DNA of 7,643 nt from Candidatus Rifleibacteriota bacterium (GTDB lineage: Bacteria > Riflebacteria > Ozemobacteria > Ozemobacterales > Ozemobacteraceae), in NCBI GenBank assembly GCA_022704885.1, contig JAKJFO010000199.1, positions 1 to 7,643 on the forward strand, given 5' to 3'. Below the pieces are notes generated by a model. That model worked only from the letters and a program-made list of their open reading frames with translations. It was not told the DNA's origin and did not search any database. Each line of letters starts with the position of its first letter. The stretch's first letter is position 1. A program made the translations under genes and the position numbers. Shown piece after piece: positions 1-5,756 of the stretch.

Positions 1-2
1 TA

Positions 3-2186
3 ATTTCCAGCAGCGACCCGAAGAATCTTGACGGCGTAGTTGTCGGCGAAGTTCTTACCTTCTCTGACTTTTCAGTCGTAGTATGGCCGAAATCGGAATA
101 CATACCCGGTATCGGCTATAAAACCTATTCAGGAACTCCTGAACATCAGCGCTCAGCCATTTTTGTTACCACTGATGGTGAGGTTGCTACTGCTTCGACA
201 ACTCTCGCTTCATTAGCCAACTTCTACGACAAGAACAACCATTTTATTCTCGACCTGCCGCAGATTCTTTATCTCCAGGGCGATAACAGTCAGGGCGAAA
301 TCGTTGTCAGCAAAGACCTTACTCTTGCCCAGTTGACCGAAAGAATTCAGGCGGCAATGACCAAAGACCAGCTCGGTAAAGGTCTCGATTTCGAAGGTTC
401 TAAGGCTTTTATGAGTGACAGTGGCGATGACATAGGTCAGATCACTGTTATCTCAGGCCGCAACGGCGAACTTGGCCGCATCAATTTCACCGGCGAAGAA
501 TCTCTGGTTAAGGCACTCGGCTTTCAGAACGTCATTCCTGCTGAAGACCCGGTATATTCTATCGCTGTCACCAATCTTGGTGTTCCGTTTGGTGAGCGCA
601 CTACTCTCACAACGCAGATTGCCGGCCACCGCGCCATGGGCCTGATCGAAGGTATCGACCTGATGTTCGAACCTCCGCAGTCAGCTAACGTCGTTACCAA
701 AGCAGCCGTGCTCGGCATTTCAATTCCCGGCCCGATTACCTTTGACGTTGATGATTCAATTTCTTCCACCGGCACTGTCCCGATCAATATCGGTTCGGGA
801 GTCTACAGCATGCAGCAGGTCGCTTCGATTATCAACACCGAACTTCGTGCGGCCAGCAGCTTGGTGACTGTTCGAGTTAATGACCAGTATGCTCTTGAAT
901 TCAGCACTCTGAATACTGGTTCGGCCGCATTTGTCTCGATCACCAACGCCGCTACCAATCCCCTTGGTATCTCCAATGGCCGTTACACCGGTACCGGTGG
1001 CAACCCGGGTGTGGCAACAGGCTATGACATAATTAATAGTTTCGATTTTTCACAGACTGGTACAGCTGGTACTACAGTGGAATTCTCGATTGTAGACCGG
1101 CATATGACTGCTCATTCAACTATTGTGCGACTTACCGGTAACTATACGGCCGGTGCCCTTAATTCTCTGGTAGAAGCGATAAATCTTCAGATCGGTGCCA
1201 ATGGCCTGCTGGTTACTGCCGAAGCAAAAAATGGCGTTCTAACTTTCCGTTCTCTTGAAACCGGTGTTGAATCTAACTTTGATATTTATGATACCGGTGG
1301 TGGAGATTTGGGTATTGCTTTTGCCCTGAAGGTTCATGAGCAGACGACTATAACCGGTTTCGACGGTAATCCGGCAGTGCAGAATTTCGCCTATGACCAG
1401 CCTTCAGCTCGATTTGGCTATGTTGTTTTTGACCATACCGCTACCGGGGGCGTCGACAACTTGTCGTTCTACATTGCTGACCTCGATGGCAACGGCATGT
1501 CGATTGCATTTCCAGCAGGATCTGCCGGCACTTCATTCCGTTCTATCACTGAGATTGCCAATCTGATCAACGCCCAGGCCAGTCTGCAGGGAGTTAAGGT
1601 CAATGCAGAAATACAGACAGCGACACAAACTATCAAGATGTTCTCGACGATACCAGGCAAGGATGGTCGCATAGTTTTCGCTGAGCTTGGCAGTCCGGAT
1701 TCAACGAATACTCTCAAGTCGATTTTTGATATCGACCCGGTAGCATATCAGAATGGCAGCGGTAACTATGCCTATACGATGCATGTCAAAGACACGCAGA
1801 TTCAGTTTCAGATCGGGCCGAATCAGGGGCATACGGCAGTTTCAAATATCATCAGAACTGACGTCAAGGCTCTGGGTATCGAAGATCTTGACCTGACTAC
1901 AGTAAAATCATCAGAAATCGCAATCGGTCTTATCGATAAAGCTTTGCAGCGCATCTCTTCAGAGCGCGCTAAACTGGGTGCCATCGAAAACCGCATGAAC
2001 TACACTCTCAACAGCTTGAGCGTCGCACTGCAGAACATGACAGCGTCTGAATCACGCATCAGAGACGTCGATATGGCCGCCGAAGTCATCGAAATGACCT
2101 CGTCGCAGATCCTGCAGCAGGCCAGCAATGCCATGGTCGGCCAGGCCAATGTATCTGCTCAATCTGTTCTCGATCTTCTCAGATAA
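3..2186 (+). CDS. fliC: Flagellin, large, 5'-partial (N-terminal domain outside window)
   Basis: This is the filament subunit of the bacterial flagellum, exported by the flagellar type III system and polymerised outside the cell. The frame is open from base 3, giving 727 residues before TAA. The TTG at 333 is not the start, because coding continues upstream of it and aligns with the second flagellin. That alignment (DGVVVGE here against NGIVVGN at residues 154-160 there) suggests about 145 N-terminal residues are missing, so the full protein would be near 870 residues, long for a flagellin. The C-terminal 130 residues are a clear flagellin C domain: QFQIGPNQG, then KALGIEDLDL, SSERAKLGAIENRM, ESRIRDVDMAAEV, and the terminal SVLDLLR. 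The middle holds about four beta-rich modules resembling Flagellin_IN repeats (roughly 264-530, 717-995, 1050-1345, 1455-1690). No cysteine is visible, as usual for flagellins. A terminator follows 28 bases after the stop. The flagellin call is firm; the module borders are inferred by eye. Confidence 0.95.
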   Translation: MSSSDPKNLDGVVVGEVLTFSDFSVVVWPKSEYIPGIGYKTYSGTPEHQRSAIFVTTDGEVATASTTLASLANFYDKNNHFILDLPQILYLQGDNSQGEIVVSKDLTLAQLTERIQAAMTKDQLGKGLDFEGSKAFMSDSGDDIGQITVISGRNGELGRINFTGEESLVKALGFQNVIPAEDPVYSIAVTNLGVPFGERTTLTTQIAGHRAMGLIEGIDLMFEPPQSANVVTKAAVLGISIPGPITFDVDDSISSTGTVPINIGSGVYSMQQVASIINTELRAASSLVTVRVNDQYALEFSTLNTGSAAFVSITNAATNPLGISNGRYTGTGGNPGVATGYDIINSFDFSQTGTAGTTVEFSIVDRHMTAHSTIVRLTGNYTAGALNSLVEAINLQIGANGLLVTAEAKNGVLTFRSLETGVESNFDIYDTGGGDLGIAFALKVHEQTTITGFDGNPAVQNFAYDQPSARFGYVVFDHTATGGVDNLSFYIADLDGNGMSIAFPAGSAGTSFRSITEIANLINAQASLQGVKVNAEIQTATQTIKMFSTIPGKDGRIVFAELGSPDSTNTLKSIFDIDPVAYQNGSGNYAYTMHVKDTQIQFQIGPNQGHTAVSNIIRTDVKALGIEDLDLTTVKSSEIAIGLIDKALQRISSERAKLGAIENRMNYTLNSLSVALQNMTASESRIRDVDMAAEVIEMTSSQILQQASNAMVGQANVSAQSVLDLLR

Positions 2187-2214
2187 TTACTTAAAATTTA
2201 CATAGGTTTGCACC

Positions 2215-2244
2215 AGGCTGCCCCACCGGGCAGCCTTTTCTTTT
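2215..2244 (+). terminator. Intrinsic terminator of the first flagellin gene
   Basis: A perfect 9-bp GC-rich stem (AGGCTGCCC at 2215-2223 with GGGCAGCCT at 2228-2236) closes a 4-base loop (CACC). A T-rich tail, TTTTCTTTT, runs from 2236 to 2244. It lies 28 bases after the flagellin stop codon and should insulate the flagellin transcript from the sigma-54 operon downstream. Confidence 0.93.
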
Positions 2245-2246
2245 AC

Positions 2247-2300
2247 ACTCGTGCTCGTGTTCGTAATCGTAATCGCAATAGCTATCGCTATCGCTATCGA
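2247..2300. repeat. Drifting hexanucleotide tandem array, 9 units
   Basis: Nine consecutive 6-base units fit the pattern NNTCGN, with one unit reading TAG in place of TCG. The first two bases change stepwise along the array: AC, GC, GT, AA, AA, AA, TA, TA, TA. The last base shifts from T to C to A. No gene covers it. Read on the minus strand in one frame it would give alternating Ser-Asp, Asp-Tyr and Glu-His pairs, typical of a short-period repeat rather than a protein. It starts just after the flagellin terminator. Function is unknown. Confidence 0.8.
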
Positions 2301-2335
2301 CCTTTTCCCCTTGCAGCCGAGTCCGAAAATACCAT

Positions 2336-2473
2336 CCGCAGATTTCGCAGAAATGCGCAGATTCTATATTGACGAGTGCATTCTGATAAAAGTCTGGATG
2401 TGTGGGTGCATGCTGTAACTGTCTAAGGCAGGCCTTCGTGGCATAAATCTGCGGCAATCCGAGAAATCCGCGG
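2336..2473. repeat. Imperfect 29-bp inverted repeat bounding an 80-bp spacer
   Basis: The left arm at 2336-2364 begins CCGCAGATTTCGCAG. The reverse complement of the right arm (2445-2473) begins CCGCGGATTTCTCGG. The two agree at 21 of 29 positions by hand count. The left arm itself is built from roughly 10-base repeats of CGCAGATTT, CGCAGAAAT and GCGCAGATT. The 80-base spacer (2365-2444) has no gene I can support. The form suggests a dispersed intergenic repeat or the remnant of a small non-autonomous element. Copies elsewhere in the genome cannot be checked here. No transposase or clear target duplication is seen. Confidence 0.5.
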
Positions 2474-2503
2474 TTTCTGTTGTGGCCGTAAGAACGTAAC
2501 TGG

Positions 2504-2547
2504 GTTTCGAATAGTTTCGTTGTGGCGAAAAGTTGCGCGAAACTTTT
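2504..2547. promoter_or_regulatory. Clustered GTTTCG/CGAAAC half-sites, possible activator binding region
   Basis: GTTTCG occurs at 2504-2509 and 2514-2519, one helical turn apart. The complementary orientation occurs as GCGAAA at 2525-2530 and CGAAAC at 2538-2543. AGTTTCG (2513-2519) and CGAAACT (2538-2544) form a 7-bp inverted repeat. The cluster is centred about 95 bases upstream of the transcription start predicted from the sigma-54 promoter, where enhancer-binding activators usually bind. AAAAGTT (2528-2534) and AACTTTT (2541-2547) can also form a small hairpin. Regulatory function is inferred from symmetry and position; the activator is unknown. Confidence 0.5.
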
Positions 2548-2592
2548 TATGGCGCTTTGGTTGGAAAGCGTATCAATAAAGGGTTTTATGTC

Positions 2593-2609
2593 CTGGCACG
2601 CAGTTTGCT
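2593..2609 (+). promoter_or_regulatory. Sigma-54 (RpoN) -24/-12 promoter of the thioredoxin-persulfide reductase operon
   Basis: The sequence CTGGCACG (2593-2600), four bases, then TTGCT (2605-2609) matches every conserved position of the sigma-54 consensus YTGGCACG-N4-TTGCW. The invariant GG (2595-2596) and GC (2607-2608) have the required 10 bases between them. Transcription should start near 2620, giving a leader of about 26 bases that contains the thioredoxin ribosome binding site. Sigma-54 promoters need an ATP-dependent enhancer-binding protein, so the operon is expected to be inducible rather than constitutive. Confidence 0.88.
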
Positions 2610-2645
2610 CTAATGTAGTTAACTATTTCACAAGGAGATTGCAAC

Positions 2646-2957
2646 ATGAGTACAACTGTAGAAAAACTTGATTCAAAGAACTTTTCCGGATTCGTCGAAA
2701 AAGGCACAGCCCTGGTAGACTTCTGGGCACCCTGGTGCGGCCCGTGTCAGATGCAATTGCCGATTCTCGATAACGTCGCCAAAAAAGTTGGCGAAACTGT
2801 GAAGGTTGGCAAACTCAACGTCGAGGAAGCCGGCGATATCGCAGCTAAATTCAGTATTTTCAGTATCCCGACTCTGATCGTCTTCAAAGAAGGTCAGCCG
2901 GTTAAGGTGTTTCAGGGCGTTCAGCGCGAGGAAACTCTTGTCGCAGCCGTATCGTAA
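2646..2957 (+). CDS. trxA: Thioredoxin
   Basis: This is a 103-residue cytoplasmic thiol-disulfide oxidoreductase, the usual length for a stand-alone thioredoxin. The redox motif WCGPC is at residues 30-34 (Cys31 and Cys34), preceded by the family's LVDFWAP strand. Pro39 after the active-site helix and the cis-proline loop SIPT (Pro75) are present, followed by LIVFKEG. There is no signal peptide or membrane segment. The ATG start is supported by AAGGAG at 2632-2637, 8 bases upstream. It is the first gene of the sigma-54 operon, and the next gene starts 12 bases after its stop. Its likely role (inferred) is to reduce disulfides or persulfides formed on the neighbouring CoA-disulfide/persulfide reductase or on low-molecular-weight thiols. 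The family call is firm; the symbol is generic because the genome may hold several thioredoxins. Confidence 0.95.
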   Translation: MSTTVEKLDSKNFSGFVEKGTALVDFWAPWCGPCQMQLPILDNVAKKVGETVKVGKLNVEEAGDIAAKFSIFSIPTLIVFKEGQPVKVFQGVQREETLVAAVS

Positions 2958-2969
2958 CGGAGAAAAACC

Positions 2970-5417
2970 ATGAAAATACTCATAGTAGGTGGCGTTGCCG
3001 GTGGTGCCAGCGCAGCAGCGCGTGCCCGCCGACTCGACGAAAAAGCCGAAATAATTCTCTTTGAACGTGGCGAGCATATCTCATTTGCCAACTGTGGTCT
3101 GCCGTACCACATTGGCGGTGTCATACCAGAACGCGATAGCCTTCTGGTCACCACTCCTGAAGTAATGCGCGAGAAGTTCGCGATCGATGTGCGTGTTCGC
3201 AATGAAGTCGTTAAGATCGAACGCGACAAAAAGCAGGTTCTGGTCAAAGATCTCAAGACCGGTCAGGATTACGTCGAAACCTACGATCATTTGATTTTGA
3301 GCCCGGGAGCGTCGGCCATCAGGCCTCCGATATCCGGTATCGATCTGCCAGGTATTTTTTCGTTGCGCAATCTTGAAGACATGGATCGCATAAAGGCAGC
3401 AGTTAAGGGCAAGTCGTCGGCGGTAGTCGTTGGTGGCGGTTATATTGGTCTCGAAATGACCGAGTCGTTGCGCCATCTTGGCCTCGAAGTGACTCTTGTT
3501 GAGCTGGCAAACCAGGTCATGGGACCAGCCGACCCCGAAATGGCGACGATGCTGCATACTGAGATCAAGATGAACTCTGTTAACCTCAGGCTCGGCCAGT
3601 CGGTTACCAGTTTTGCCGCCAATGGTGACAGACTCAAGGTGATACTAAGTTCGGGTGACAAGATCGATGCTGATGCTGTAATCATGGCCATCGGTGTACG
3701 ACCGGAAAACAAACTGGCTAAAGATGCGGGTCTTGATATCGGCGTAACTGGAGGTATCAAGGTTAATTCATTCATGCAGACCAGCGACGAATCTATCTGG
3801 GCAGTCGGCGACGCTGTCGAAGTCAAAGACCTGATGACCGGCAAACCCGCGTTGATACCGCTGGCCGGCCCTGCCAACCGCCAGGGACGTATTGCCGTTG
3901 ACAACATTTACGGCCTCAAGCGCGAATATCGCGATACCCAGGGTTCGGCTGTCTGCAAAGTGTTCGATCTGACCTTCGCAATGACCGGCCTGAGTGAAAA
4001 ACAGGCGGTCAAAAACGCGATCCGCTACGACAAGGTTTACGTTCACCCGGCCAATCACGCTTCTTATTACCCTGGAGCTACATCCATAAGTCTGAAGATG
4101 ATTTATGATCCCGATACCGGGCGCGTTCTTGGCGCTCAGGCAGTGGGTCTTGACGGTGTCGAAAAGCGTATCGATGTATTCGCTGTCGCCATCCGAGCTG
4201 GAATGACGGTTTACGATCTTGAAGAAATGGAACTCTGCTATGCTCCGCCTTATGGATCGGCTAAAGATCCGGTGAATTATGCCGGCTTTGTTGCTGCCAA
4301 TCTGCTGCGCGGTCACAGCGAGCATTTCCATGCAACAGCCGTATCTGAGCTAAAGCCTGATCAGAAACTGCTTGATGTCAGAACTCTTGAAGAGATCCAG
4401 GCTGGTATGATACCTGGCGCAGTGCATATTCCGCTGCATGAGTTGCGCCAGAAGCTGGGCGAGTTGTCGCCGGATAAGGAATACATGATCTATTGCCAGG
4501 CAGGTTTGCGCGGTTATCTGGCCTATCGCATACTCAAGCAGCGCGGTTTCCGTGCCAGCAATCTGGATGGCGGTTACAAGACCTACTGTATGTTCAACCA
4601 GACGGCGGTCTATGATAAATCGATCATGACCGATGACGCTGGCAGCGAATCAGAAGTTGACAATGCTGTGACTGTTGCCGGTGATGTCAATATCGTCAGA
4701 ACTCTCGATGTTTCCGGGTTGCAGTGTCCGGGGCCGATCTCGCAGCTGCGCAAGGCTATCGACACGATAGACAAGGGGCAGGCAGTTGAGGTTCTTTCGA
4801 CCGATCCGGGCTTTGCTGCTGATGTGCCAGCCTGGTGCCGATCGACCGGTCATCAGTCGATAAGCGTCGAGAAGATTGCCGGTGGCAAATATCGTGCGGT
4901 TGTGCGCAAGCTTGGACAACAAAGCTGTGCGGCCATTACAACCTGCCAGAAGCAGATGTCGAACGTTATCTTCAGTAACGACTTCGATAAGGCGATGGCG
5001 GCGCTGATCATCGCTAATGGCGCAGTGGCGGCCGGTTACAAGGTAACCCTGTTCTTCACTTTCTGGGGCCTCAGTCTGTTGCGACGTGAGCCTGATAAGC
5101 CGGTCAAGAAAGATATGATGGAAAAAATGTTTGGCATGATGCTGCCGAAAGGCGTTGATGGTCTCAAGCTCTCAAAAATGAATATGGGTGGTATGGGCAC
5201 TGTCATGATGCATCATGTCATGGCCAGCAAAAACGTCGCAACCCTCAGGGAGCTTCTGCAACAGGCCATCGACAATGGTGTCAAAATGGTAGCCTGCTCG
5301 ATGAGCATGGATGTCATGGGCATCAAAGAGAGCGAACTCATCGACGGTGTCGAACTCGGTGGCGTCGCCATGTATATCGACGAGCTGTCAAAGAGCAATG
5401 CCGGGCTGTTTATCTGA
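2970..5417 (+). CDS. CoA-disulfide/persulfide reductase fused to rhodanese, TusA and DsrE-like modules
   Basis: This 815-residue soluble flavoprotein has four modules. (1) Residues 1-445 are an FAD- and NAD(P)H-dependent CoA-disulfide or persulfide reductase: FAD motif GGVAGG (7-12), active-site Cys42 in SFANCGLPY, nucleotide-binding GGGYIGLE (155-162), second FAD motif with Asp281 in AVGD, and the dimer-domain YAPPYG (424-429). (2) A rhodanese domain (about 452-540) has an intact CxxGxR loop, Cys509 to Arg514. (3) A TusA-like domain (about 573-650) has the CPGP motif (Cys586) and a second Cys623. (4) A DsrE-like domain (about 664-815) has LFFTFWGL and Cys776 in ACSMSMD. Known CoADR-rhodanese enzymes reduce CoA persulfides or polysulfides with NADH. 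TusA and DsrE proteins pass sulfur between cysteines. A single-chain sulfur relay is therefore the likely role, but the exact substrate is not shown. The ATG has GGAGA at 2959-2963. The gene shares the sigma-54 operon with thioredoxin and ends at a strong terminator. All modules look intact. Confidence 0.93.
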   Translation: MKILIVGGVAGGASAAARARRLDEKAEIILFERGEHISFANCGLPYHIGGVIPERDSLLVTTPEVMREKFAIDVRVRNEVVKIERDKKQVLVKDLKTGQDYVETYDHLILSPGASAIRPPISGIDLPGIFSLRNLEDMDRIKAAVKGKSSAVVVGGGYIGLEMTESLRHLGLEVTLVELANQVMGPADPEMATMLHTEIKMNSVNLRLGQSVTSFAANGDRLKVILSSGDKIDADAVIMAIGVRPENKLAKDAGLDIGVTGGIKVNSFMQTSDESIWAVGDAVEVKDLMTGKPALIPLAGPANRQGRIAVDNIYGLKREYRDTQGSAVCKVFDLTFAMTGLSEKQAVKNAIRYDKVYVHPANHASYYPGATSISLKMIYDPDTGRVLGAQAVGLDGVEKRIDVFAVAIRAGMTVYDLEEMELCYAPPYGSAKDPVNYAGFVAANLLRGHSEHFHATAVSELKPDQKLLDVRTLEEIQAGMIPGAVHIPLHELRQKLGELSPDKEYMIYCQAGLRGYLAYRILKQRGFRASNLDGGYKTYCMFNQTAVYDKSIMTDDAGSESEVDNAVTVAGDVNIVRTLDVSGLQCPGPISQLRKAIDTIDKGQAVEVLSTDPGFAADVPAWCRSTGHQSISVEKIAGGKYRAVVRKLGQQSCAAITTCQKQMSNVIFSNDFDKAMAALIIANGAVAAGYKVTLFFTFWGLSLLRREPDKPVKKDMMEKMFGMMLPKGVDGLKLSKMNMGGMGTVMMHHVMASKNVATLRELLQQAIDNGVKMVACSMSMDVMGIKESELIDGVELGGVAMYIDELSKSNAGLFI

Positions 5418-5439
5418 TCTGGTATTGATCTAAAACAAG

Positions 5440-5479
5440 AAATCACAGGAAAGGGAATATGTTTTCCTGTGATTTTTTT
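5440..5479 (+). terminator. Intrinsic terminator of the thioredoxin-persulfide reductase operon
   Basis: The 12-bp stem AATCACAGGAAA (5441-5452) with TTTCCTGTGATT (5463-5474) extends by one A-T pair (5440/5475). It closes a 10-base loop and runs into a seven-T tract at 5473-5479. It begins 22 bases after the stop of the fusion gene and marks the operon end. Confidence 0.92.
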
Positions 5480-5600
5480 ATTTCAAAAAATTTGTAAAAA
5501 ACTATAACTCAGGCATATTTGTTTAAAAAACGCAGTATTTCGAAGATTTTTTTGAAAAAATGGGTTTAATTAGACAAAATCGCGCAAAAGAATGTGCGGC
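5480..5600. other. AT-rich, A-tract-containing region upstream of the second flagellin
   Basis: No gene is supported here. The stretch has A or T runs of six to seven at 5485-5490, 5496-5501, 5525-5530, 5547-5553 and 5555-5560. The first two follow the terminator T-run at intervals close to one helical turn, which would favour bent DNA. TTTCAAAAAA (5481-5490) and TTTTTTGAAA (5548-5557) are inverted copies, though in such low-complexity sequence this may be chance. Confidence 0.4.
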
Positions 5601-5613
5601 AAAATGTCGATAA
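5586..5613 (+). promoter_or_regulatory. Candidate sigma-28 (FliA/SigD-type) promoter for the second flagellin
   Basis: GTCGATAA at 5606-5613 matches the sigma-28 -10 element GCCGATAA at seven of eight positions. Upstream, AAAAGAAT at 5586-5593 loosely resembles the TAAAGTTT -35 element, with a 12-base gap instead of the usual 11. The weak -35 limits confidence. The call rests mainly on the -10 match and on sigma-28 being the usual sigma factor for flagellins. It predicts a transcript start near 5620 and a leader of about 137 bases. Confidence 0.45.
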
Positions 5614-5710
5614 TCCTAATAGATAGGCGAAAATATGCCTTGTCAACAATACATAAGGAAGGAGGCTAAAGATTTATTAGAACTGAAGATAGGGCCTGAA
5701 ATTTAAGGAG

Positions 5711-5732
5711 TTCGGCACAAGGAAGTGCTGAA
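5711..5732 (+). promoter_or_regulatory. Leader hairpin with AAGGAA loop, CsrA-site-like
   Basis: TTCGGCAC (5711-5718) pairs with GTGCTGAA (5725-5732) to give an 8-bp stem with one G-T wobble. The hexaloop AAGGAA is at 5719-5724. Across stem and loop, GCACAAGGAAGU matches the selected CsrA consensus RUACARGGAUGU at 10 of 12 positions, with GGA exposed in the loop as that consensus requires. There is no T-tract after it, so it is not a terminator. Confidence 0.6.
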
Positions 5733-5743
5733 GACAGAAATTC

Positions 5744-5750
5744 AAGGAGG
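5744..5750 (+). promoter_or_regulatory. Strong ribosome binding site of the second flagellin
   Basis: AAGGAGG lies 6 bases before the ATG at 5757, a near-maximal Shine-Dalgarno match that fixes the start codon. It contains two of the leader's GGA motifs, so a CsrA-type repressor bound here would block translation directly. Confidence 0.92.
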
Positions 5751-5756
5751 AATTTT

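Larger units (their letters stand above)
5655..5751 (+). promoter_or_regulatory. GGA-rich flagellin mRNA leader, candidate CsrA target
   Basis: Six GGA trinucleotides lie in this 97-base leader, at 5657, 5661, 5707, 5721, 5746 and 5749; the last two overlap the flagellin Shine-Dalgarno sequence. CsrA dimers bind two GGA sites on an mRNA, and in Bacillus subtilis CsrA represses the flagellin gene hag by covering its ribosome binding site. The arrangement here, one hairpin-loop site plus one Shine-Dalgarno site about 25 bases apart, resembles that case. CsrA control is inferred; no csrA or fliW gene lies in the window. Confidence 0.55.

Noticed and set aside
333..335. TTG as the start codon of the first flagellin
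   Set aside because: The same frame is open back to base 3, and the upstream residues align with the variable region of the second flagellin, so the true start lies before the window.
524..1717. Minus-strand open frames at 524-787 and 1469-1717
   Set aside because: They are antisense to the first flagellin, have unlikely composition, and show no domain.
2247..2300. CRISPR array reading of the hexamer repeats
   Set aside because: Units are 6 bases with no spacers between them, unlike the roughly 24-40 base repeats and unique spacers of CRISPR.
2191..2457. Minus-strand 88-residue open frame with a CEIC motif resembling a zinc ribbon
   Set aside because: It is encoded by the CGCAGATT repeats, the hexamer array and the terminator, contains alternating Ser-Asp and Glu-His runs, and has no visible ribosome binding site. 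It is best read as translated repeat sequence.
2528..2550. Hairpin AAAAGTT/AACTTTT as a transcription terminator
   Set aside because: The stem is AT-rich and only 7 bp, and no gene ends upstream of it; the flagellin already has a strong terminator at 2215-2244.
2673..4331. Several minus-strand open frames (2673-3077, 2921-3256, 3081-3557, 3440-3907, 3768-4331)
   Set aside because: They lie opposite the well-supported thioredoxin and reductase fusion genes, resemble no family I know, and overlap one another.
4650..5446. Minus-strand open frames at 4650-4922 and 5213-5446
   Set aside because: They are antisense to the TusA and DsrE modules with no recognisable domain; the second also begins within the terminator stem.
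5623..5666. AGGC/GCCT pairings around 5625-5640 and 5637-5666 as a leader riboswitch
   Set aside because: Stems are only 4-5 bp and no known riboswitch core is recognisable.
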